From the NCBI GenBank assembly GCA_014058105.1, contig JACGCM010001948.1, forward strand, positions 434,001 through 498,000: a DNA stretch of 64,000 nucleotides, given 5' to 3'. The first letter of the stretch is position 1, and the number at the start of each line of letters is the position of its first letter. The stretch comes from Kingdonia uniflora (lineage: Eukaryota > Streptophyta > Magnoliopsida > Ranunculales > Circaeasteraceae). The position numbers and the translations under genes were made by a program. Shown piece by piece: positions 57,153 to 64,000 of this stretch. The notes beneath the pieces are model-generated. The model was not told where the DNA came from. It saw only the letters and a list, made by a program, of their open reading frames with translations, and ran no database searches.

Positions 57153-57640
57153 TAATCCACAATACGAATTGAGAATAACCTTATTAGAAAAATATTACAA
57201 AAAACACACAAATTAGCGGGAGAATTCCTTTTTAGAGCTTCAATTGCTTAATTAATTTGATTACAATCGAATTACTCTCAAAACCCTGAGCTTCTATCTC
57301 AAAACTTGGATTGATCTAACCTTGATATTTTCTTGCCTAACCTTGCCCCTTTATGAGGGTTACAAGTTTCTAGTTACAAAACTTGGACAATTATGCCCTT
57401 AAACGCCTAAAATAATATGTTGAATCATGTCTTTGTTCGAACAGAACAAGTCTCTGTTTGAATATAAAAGAAGTGTATTCGAACAGACTAAATGTTTATT
57501 CGAATAAAAATACTCAGACAGATGTTTTTCGAACAGAATTTTTAGTCTATTCGAACAGAGCACTCAGACAGGTGTGTCTTCGAATAGAAATAAAAGTCTA
57601 TTCGAGCAAAAATGATTGTATTCGAACAGACTAAAAGTTG
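57153..57640 (-). repeat. 3' LTR of the minus-strand gypsy element, inner end lost
   Basis: Colinear with 62118-62640 (shared GCTTCAATTGCTTAATTAAT, AACTTGGACAATTATGCCC), about 10% different by eye. The TGATCCAGGAGG start expected near 57680 is absent. The sequence runs straight into the pol frame. Confidence 0.85.
57420..57640. repeat. TTCGAA palindrome array in the U3 of the 3' LTR
   Basis: Nine sites such as TGTTCGAACAGA, TATTCGAACAGA and TATTCGAATAA, with CTCAGACAG spacers. CG is mostly kept here, unlike the 5' LTR copy. Confidence 0.85.
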
Positions 57641-57655
57641 ACCTTTCTTCCCAAC

Positions 57656-59190
57656 TCAAAACGACTCAATACTACCCCATCTTGTAACATGAACTTTCCT
57701 CTCTAGAATACCATCCTCCTGCAACGGATCTTTTCTTTCTATTCTTAAGTCATCAACTGACGGTAGGTGAGTGTCAATTGTAGAGTCTTCATCTAAAAGA
57801 GACGGCTCAAACAGCTTCAAATGTTCGACATTAATCACTGAATGCATCTTCATGAAAGGTGGCAAGTCCAATTGGAATATATTGTCACCAATCTTCTTGA
57901 GTATCGTAAACAGACCATAACGGATATGTTTGAGCTTCTTAACAACCCCTTTAGCCGTTCTTTACCCAAATACAACCAAACTAGGTCACCTTCCTAAAAA
58001 GTAAACTCAACCCGATACTTGTCGTATTGAGCCTTATACTTTGCTCGAGTCTTCTACAATTGTACTTCAACCGCCTCATGAACCTTGCTTATCCTCTCAA
58101 TGAAACACTGAGCTTTAACTTGTTCCTCTTCCTCCTTTCCTGACATCGTCTTGTCGCCAAGACTAAAAGCCATATCAAAAGGACTTTGAGGCAAGTACCC
58201 CAAACAAACTTCAAATGGAGACTTTAAAGTGGTACCATGAATCGCCTGGTTAAACGCAAACTGATGATACGGTCAACTCTCATCCCAATTCTTAGGAAAT
58301 TTAGAATGGAATCTCCGTAGTAAATGAACCAAAGTGCGATTAACTACCTTTGTTTGCCCGTCAGTCTACAGATAAAAGGCGGTACTTCTTTTCAACTTAG
58401 TGTCCATCACCCCCCATAACGATCTCTAGAAATACCCCAAAAAGTGGCTATCCCTATCAGAAATAATAGAAAAAAGGATCCCAAAATACTTCTAGACGTC
58501 TCTGAAAAACAATTGCGCTGCTCCTTCCCCAGTAACCATCTTCTGACATGGAATAAGAACAATCATCTTGCTGAATAGATCTACCACCACAAACAAATAG
58601 TCATTCTTACACTTGGTCATGGCAAACTACCCATAAAATCTATCAAAATGCTCTCCCAAGGTCGGCTAGGAACTGGTAATGGTAAGTACATTCCTAACTT
58701 ACGATTGGAAGGCTTCGATGTGTTGCATAGCACACAACCACGAATCACACGAGCAAAATCCACCTGTATCTTCGGCCAATAAACATAACGCCGCAAATTC
58801 AAAATAGTCTTCTCAACCCCAAAATGTCCTACCACCCAGGAATAGTGTACATCTCGAATCCAATGCAAACGGTCTCTACCCTCAGGTCTACATAGTAGAC
58901 AACCCCTGTAAATCAAACCATTATTTAATACATACTCGCATGTCTTACCTTGCAGTAACTTCTCATTAATCACACTGAGCTCCTTATTATCGTCATACCC
59001 TATAACGTATTCAGAATGAATAATAGACTGTATCTGTATAACTACCAACAAAGCAGAAATAGTTGGTAATGGGGGTCGAGATAACATATCAACCATTTTA
59101 TTGTCCACTCCTTTCTTATATTTATCGCCAAGGTAAATTGTTGTAGGTACGACATCCACTTTATATGGTGAGATTGTTGTAGCATGGACT
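57656..59190 (-). pseudogene. pol: integrase and C-terminal end
   Basis: The zinc-binding HHCC part is open at 59264-58617: DVHYSWVVGHFGVEKT, RRYVYWPKIQVDF, GCVLCNTSKPSNRK. The core follows with breaks: LFVVVDLFSKM, ISDRDSHFLG and TDGQTKVVNRTLVHLLR, so parts of the DDE triad are visible. The tail at 57871-57656 reads MHSVINVEHLKLFEPSLL and ERKVHVTRWGSIESF, stop. Bases after the stop still read VGRKGQ, the usual continuation, before the frame is lost in the LTR. Confidence 0.85.
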
Positions 59191-59199
59191 ACGTAGATA

Positions 59200-60850
59200 A
59201 GAACTATAATGGTTTGTGATCGGAATGTACCACAACCTCCTTCCCCAATAAGTAACTCTATCAATATTTTACTGATTGATATAATACGTAGAACTCCTTA
59301 TCGTGGGTAGGATAGTTGCGTACTACTTCTGTAAACATCTTAGAATGGTAGGCAACCGGCTTCCCATCCTGTAATAGAATTGCCCCCAAAGCATAGTCTG
59401 ACATATCTGTCTCGACCTTAAAGGGCCGCTACAAATTAGGCAAAGCTAATACTGATACATCTATAATCTTGCGCTTCAGTAACAAAAAAGTCTTCTCATG
59501 GTGATCTTACCACGCAAACTTTACACCAGCCTTTGTCAAGGAATGTAACGGTGTAGCTATTTGTAAAAAATGCCGAATAAACTTCTATAAATACTGAGAC
59601 CTTCTCTAAATCGACCTGAAGCTCACTGCAACCAACAACAAATCCTAAGTACACTAGCTCCTTCTTCCTAAACTTGTACTTTTTCCCATTTAGAAAAAGT
59701 TGTTGTTATCACAATGTGCCCAATACTTAGCATAAATGCACAAGGTGCTCCTCCCATGTTTGACTATATATTAAGATATCATCCAAATACGTAATCACGA
59801 AATCATCAATAAAAGCACAAAGTACCTCATTCATTAACCGCATAAATGTCACTGGAGCGTTGCATAACCCAAAAGGCATCACCAACCACTCAAAAAGTCC
59901 TTGTTTGGTCTTGAACGTTATCTTCCAAGTATCTTATTCCCAGATTCTAACTTAATGGTAACCCGACTTAAGATCCAGCTTGGTAAAAAATAGAACCTTT
60001 TGCAACTCATCTAAAAGCTTATCAATCCGTAGAAGCGGATAACAATTCTTCACAGTAATCTTGTTCAGCGCTCGATAATCCACACATATTCTCCAAGACC
60101 TATCTTTCTTCAGTACCAATAACACCGGTGAACCACAAGGTAAGTAACTTGGAGTAATAGCCCTTTGTTCTAGGAGTTCTTGTACCTCTTTCTTGATCAC
60201 ATCAGACTCTGTGACAAAAGTCTGATACAACCCAATATTGGGTAGTGGCTCACCATTTACCAAGGTTATATCATGCTCCACATCCCTCTTGCGCGGCATC
60301 CTTTCTATGCCCAGAAATAAGTCTTTATACTCCTTTTGCAACTTCCCCATTTTCGGTTTGTTGTTTAGCAAACATTGCCAAAGTAGACAACACCTTAACC
60401 GACGGACCCTCTTGAACCAGTCGTACCAACAACAATACAAACTTGTCGCTCATATTAACCAACCTCTTAGCCTAAGTCGCTGTTACTAAATTATTGGTAG
60501 TGATATGTTACTTGCAAGCATTGATATGAAACTCTTTCCCCTTCTTCACAAAACGATACTTGCGAGCTCTATAGTAAAGGATTGTATCCTGGTCCCAAAG
60601 ATAAGGGCTACCCAAGATGACTTGACACACGTCTAAGGGAACCACCTCACACGTCACTTCATCAATAAACTTCACAGTAATCGCAAACTTGAACATACAC
60701 TGCTTAGTGATCTTCAACTCCGTGTCTTTCTAAATCCAACCCATACCATCAGCTTAGGATGAGCCACAATAGCCAAACCCATATTCTTTACCACCGCCTC
60801 AAAGATCATATTCTTCTGACTACCTAGATCAATGATGCCTCGACTAAGTT
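59200..60850 (-). pseudogene. pol: protease, reverse transcriptase, RNase H
   Basis: Protease about 60850-60508: GIIDLGSQKNMIFEA (usual active-site form IDPGSQ), later DEVTCEVVPLDVCQVILGSP. RT 60440-59700: EQRAITPSYLPCGSPVLLV, KKDRSWRICVDYRALNKITV, FFTKLDLKSGYH, then after a shift [16 protein letters not shown], so the YLDD box (59778-59789) survives. RNase H about 59440-59200: KVETDMSDYALGAILLQDGK, PTHDKEFYVLYQSVKYW, HSDHKPLQF. Frames change repeatedly and stops are many. No active polyprotein is possible. Confidence 0.88.
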
Positions 60851-62040
60851 CTACTTCACTTGAATGCTAACATGAAAAAGTTCTTCCCGACTCACATCTT
60901 TGGTAGCTATAAGTTGCTTGAACATTAGAGTAAGCTTAGGATTTGGCTTATTTAAATTTAGAAAATCAACAATCGTTGCGGCTAGTGTACGTTTCTTTTT
61001 CTTGCTCATCTCCTCCTTCGACCTAAGCTTCGGGTAAAATTTCCAACATTTATTTGAAATGTGCCCATTTGCCTTACAATGACTACAGTAATTCCCCTTG
61101 GATGAAGACCCCTCTCCTTTGAACTCCCCTTCATGTTCATTCTTCCAACTAGACTTGTACCCCGACTTGTTCTTATCGTCTTTCTTGTCAATCTTCAAGT
61201 ACTTGTCTTCAATAGCAATTGCTTTAACGGTAGTATCTTTAATATTTTCTATAGTAAAGAGCTTTAACTCTCTTCTAATAGACTCTGACAAACCCCCGTA
61301 TATTTTATGAACACCTCATAATCATCCATATCAATGTCCAAAACCAATGCTTGGTTATGAAACTCTGTAGTGAACTGTTATATGGATTGCCCAAACTTTT
61401 GGCATAAATTGTGCCATTTGTATCATCGATCTTGTTCATACCCAATTGAATAAAATTACTTCCCTACTAACACCTTCAACTCCTTCCAACTTAAACTTCC
61501 TACTTCGTGACGTTTCCGATAGGACTTCCACCACGTGAATGCATGACTTGCAAATTTTAATGTAGAAAAGCAAAATTTATGAGCATTAGAATATTCGTAA
61601 ATAGAATAATAGGCCTATAACTTATCTAACCAATTATCCAACTTCTCAGCATCGATTGAACCATCGAATACCAGAATTTCAATCTTAAAGTCGATATGAA
61701 GATTACGCATAAGATTCATTGACTTACCAATACCCAATCACTCCTCGATGGATTCGGCATCACTACAATCACTATCTATCTCCTCGGTACCCTTGTCTAT
61801 ATCCTCCTCCGTCACCCCTTTCTTCTTCGAGCGTACTCGCTGTTTTACCAAAGCGGAAGCCTTCGCGAGGTTTGTGAGACATTATTGCTCTACCAACTCC
61901 TCTAGAGTAGTAGTTAGGTCAGAAACTTTTGTTTCCAAAGTCGTGAGTCGATCTTCAAAATCGGCCATCTCCAAATGTGTATTTTTATTCGAGTTAGGTA
62001 TCTGATGAATCTTCAACGGACTCACTAGCTTTTCTTTCAT
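60850..62040 (-). pseudogene. gag of gypsy element
   Basis: The ATG at 62040 starts MKEKLVSPLKIHQIPNSNKN. A coiled-coil-like stretch follows (MADFEDRLTTLETKVSDLTT). The capsid region includes VFDGSIDAEKLDNWLDKL, FASHAFTWWKSYRKRHEVGS and the Retrotrans_gag core to LSESIRRELKLF. The zinc knuckle near 61046-61090 is intact: CSHCKANGHISNKC. The frame is broken by several stops (for example near 61880, 61740, 61620 and 61460). The protein would form virus-like particles around the element RNA. Confidence 0.85.
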
Positions 62041-62103
62041 TTACTTGAGTCGGTCGCGTGTAGAGACCATAAACCACAATCGCCCCCGAGAATCGTTAGC
62101 CTA

Positions 62104-62115
62104 GCTCTGATACCA
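62104..62115 (-). other. primer-binding site, initiator tRNA-Met
   Basis: GCTCTGATACCA on the plus strand, that is TGGTATCAGAGC on the coding strand, two bases from the LTR end. Exact match to the usual plant site. Confidence 0.93.
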
Positions 62116-62117
62116 CT

Positions 62118-62679
62118 TAATCTACAATACAAATTGAGAATAACCTAATTAAAAGAATAATACGAAGAACACACAAATAGGCGGGAAAATTCCCTTTTAG
62201 AGCTTCAATTGCTTAATTAATTTGATTACAATCGAATTACTCTCAAAACCCTAAGTCTCTCTTTCAAAACTTGGATTGATCTAACCTTAATCTTTTTTTG
62301 CTTAGCTTTGTCCCTTTATGAGGGTTACAAGTTTCTAGTTACAAAACTTGGACAATTATGCCCTTAAACGCCTAAAATAATAGGCTGAATCGTGTTTCTA
62401 TTTGAACAGAACAAGTCTATACTCGAACAGAAAAAAAGTGTATTTAAACAAACTAAATGTATTTTCAAATAAAAACACGCAGACAGGTGTTTATTTGAAT
62501 AGACTTAAAAGTTTGTTCGAACAAAACTGAGTGTATTCAAACAAACTAAAAATTTATTCAAACAGAGCACTCAGACAGGTGTTTCTTCGAATAGAAATAA
62601 AAGTTTATTTGAACAAAAAGGAGTGTGTTTGAATAGACTTTAAAAAAAGTCTAAAAATGACTCAAATCCTCCTGGATCA
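62118..62679 (-). repeat. 5' LTR of the minus-strand gypsy element
   Basis: On the minus strand it starts TGATCCAGGAGGATTTGAG and ends TTGTATTGTAGATTA. The U3 part (62400-62640) carries TTCGAA-type palindromes, most now TTTGAA or TTCAAA, and CACCTGTCTGAG repeats. 562 bp, close to the 558 bp of the solo LTR at 39713. Confidence 0.9.
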
Positions 62680-62684
62680 AAGAG

Positions 62685-63789
62685 CCTTTGTCTCCTCTAA
62701 AGAGTAAAGAGTAAAGATAAGAAAAAGTTTGTTTAGTTAAATCCTTAATAAAATATTATTAAAATTGTAGAAGTCAATGAGTCATCATTACTCATAGTCA
62801 TTATTCAATACCTATTGATTTTTGTAAGCCACGAAGTGCTCAAGGTGCAAGATGGAATCACTTCTATCGATTCAAAGAGAAACTAATCTAACACTGTTAC
62901 TAGGGCATAAAATGGTATGGGTGCAGCCCGAATCCGTATCCATTTTATAGCGTAACGTGGAGCGGGTATGGATCTTAAAATCTCAACCCGACACGAGTAT
63001 AGGTCGGATATGGATCACATCTCTAAAACCCAACCTGACCCGACCGAATATATTTTAGTATATTAGTATAAATGAGAACGAAGTTGACGACAATAATAAC
63101 ATGTTACTTTGCTTTGATTAATTTTGTTATATATATATTTTATATACTTGAGACTTGAGAATACTTATTTTTCAATTTGAGTTGTCATTTTACTATTTTA
63201 TATAATAAATAAGGAGTCTAGATTTATTTATTGTACTTTATGGTCATTTGATTGATTAATTACTACTTTCTTGAGATTTTTGAATTAGTATTTCAATCAC
63301 AAATTAAATTAATTTTAAAATGGACCAGATCGCCTCATGACCCCAACCAAAAAAATGGGTCGACTCATTACGAGTACGGGTTTTGAGAATCGTAAATGGA
63401 GCGTATGAAATGCGACCCGTATGGATATGGATACGGGTATGGGTCTTGGAAAAAATATATGGATTTGGATACACTCCGATCCGCTCCAAACCTGACTCAT
63501 TTTATGCCTTAACAGTTACAATGTTAAGTGTGGATTTTGCTTGTCTAGTGTTGAGGGGAGGTCGGAGAAACTACACCGCCTACTCTCTATGTTGTAAAAT
63601 TTGGCCTGTTAAAGAAAAGACAAAAAAATGAAAACTTCTAACCAGACCCTAAAGTCGACTATTTTTTTTACCTCCTTAAAAAAAAAGGAAAAAACAATTC
63701 TTTTGGCAAGTTGGGAAGAAGAAGAAAAAAAGTGTGCCAGGTCCATCTAAATAACAAAAATGCCATTGTTGAATGAAAAAAGAAATGGT
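62685..63789. other. no gene; GGGTATGGAT-type repeat
   Basis: 62920-63060 and 63350-63500 contain related and partly inverted GAATCCGTATCC / GGATATGGATACGGGT sequence, probably two arms of a short non-autonomous repeat. No ends were fixed. Confidence 0.4.
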
Positions 63790-63854
63790 ACACCAGCCGG
63801 GAATCAAACCCGGGTCTGTACCAGTGTACTATTCTACCACTAGACCACTGGTGC
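63790..63854 (-). tRNA. pseudo-tRNA-Gly, anticodon loop deleted
   Basis: On the minus strand it starts GCACCAGTGGTCTAGTGG and has the TPsiC arm ACCCGGGTTTGATTCCCGG and a matching acceptor end. It is 65 nt where plant tRNA-Gly has 71. The middle reads AGTACACTGGTACAG where a normal copy has about six more bases including the anticodon. The B box has one C-to-T change (GGTTTGATTCC). Confidence 0.85.
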
Positions 63855-63871
63855 ACAAGATGTTGTTGTAA

Positions 63872-64000
63872 GAGCATGTCCAGCAGGGTAGAATTTTGAG
63901 TTGGGTTTACAAACTCAAACTCAAACTTCCACTTTGAGCCTCCCAGCAGCGTGAGTTTGGGTGTGAGTTCATCAACGTAGTTGTGTCAGAACCCAACTGA
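63872..64000. mobile_element. possible PIF/Harbinger-type MITE end, cut by window
   Basis: TAA followed by GAGCATGTCCAGCAGGG, a form seen at the ends of such MITEs with TAA target sites. The other end is beyond the window. Confidence 0.4.

Larger units (their letters stand above)
57153..62679 (-). mobile_element. Ty3/gypsy retrotransposon, minus strand, duplication AAGAG
   Basis: AAGAG flanks both sides (57148-57152, 62680-62684). The 5' LTR is 62118-62679 and the 3' LTR is 57153 to about 57640. The primer-binding site is between LTR and gag. Gag, protease, RT, RNase H and integrase follow in the Ty3/gypsy order. All frames have stops. The pol 3' end, polypurine tract and first bases of the 3' LTR are missing at about 57640. 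Confidence 0.92.

Overview
The window reads as nuclear DNA of a dicot plant. It is AT-rich, has spliced plant-type gene pieces and carries the usual plant mix of Ty3/gypsy, copia, LINE, hAT and Helitron sequences. Nothing in it is bacterial or organellar. Species cannot be told from sequence alone. Only one gene looks intact, a two-exon minus-strand gene at 55707-56239 for a 150-residue acidic protein. The other gene-like regions are transposons, captured exon fragments or decayed duplicates.

Layout. (1) 1.67-13.92 kb is a three-level nest: an outer gag-only LTR element (TR-GAG type), inside it a 2.35-kb solo LTR with target duplication GTTTG, and inside that a complete 6.6-kb LINE with a 13-bp target duplication. 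Each layer can be peeled off at a visible duplication, and the outer gag frame then reads on. (2) 14.83-33.1 kb is a run of Helitrons, several joined exactly 3' end to 5' end (CTAG|TC). They carry pieces of host genes: RPT5 proteasome ATPase exons, a thiolase exon, SMC2 condensin exons and an unidentified exon. A spliced open frame with basic AQRARR repeats may be Helitron-encoded. A wall-associated-kinase piece lies just beyond the first Helitron. (3) 33.4-41 kb holds LTR remnants in opposite orientations, a LINE 3' fragment, a 45-bp minisatellite, a Tip100-like hAT MITE, and a solo LTR with a perfect duplication nested in another hAT-like element. (4) 41.3-43.1 kb has an intronless receptor-like kinase joined in frame to a synaptotagmin-type C2 domain. 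Its glycine loop is expanded by a hexanucleotide repeat and it has a frameshift. (5) 44.6-46.5 kb is an antisense LINE split by a hAT MITE. (6) 48.06-55.36 kb is a broken minus-strand GET4 gene, six exons recognisable, with transposons in its introns, next to the intact gene. (7) 56.68-56.94 kb is a solo copia-type LTR with a perfect duplication. 57.15-62.68 kb is a minus-strand Ty3/gypsy element with duplication AAGAG and a deletion at its 3' LTR junction. The window ends with a tRNA-Gly that has lost its anticodon.

One theme crosses element classes. Arrays of palindromes centred on TTCGAA occur in the U3 part of several LTRs and in the 3' region of the LINE. The most unusual coding object is the kinase-C2 chimera. 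The most unusual genomic architecture is the head-to-tail Helitron array with captured exons.
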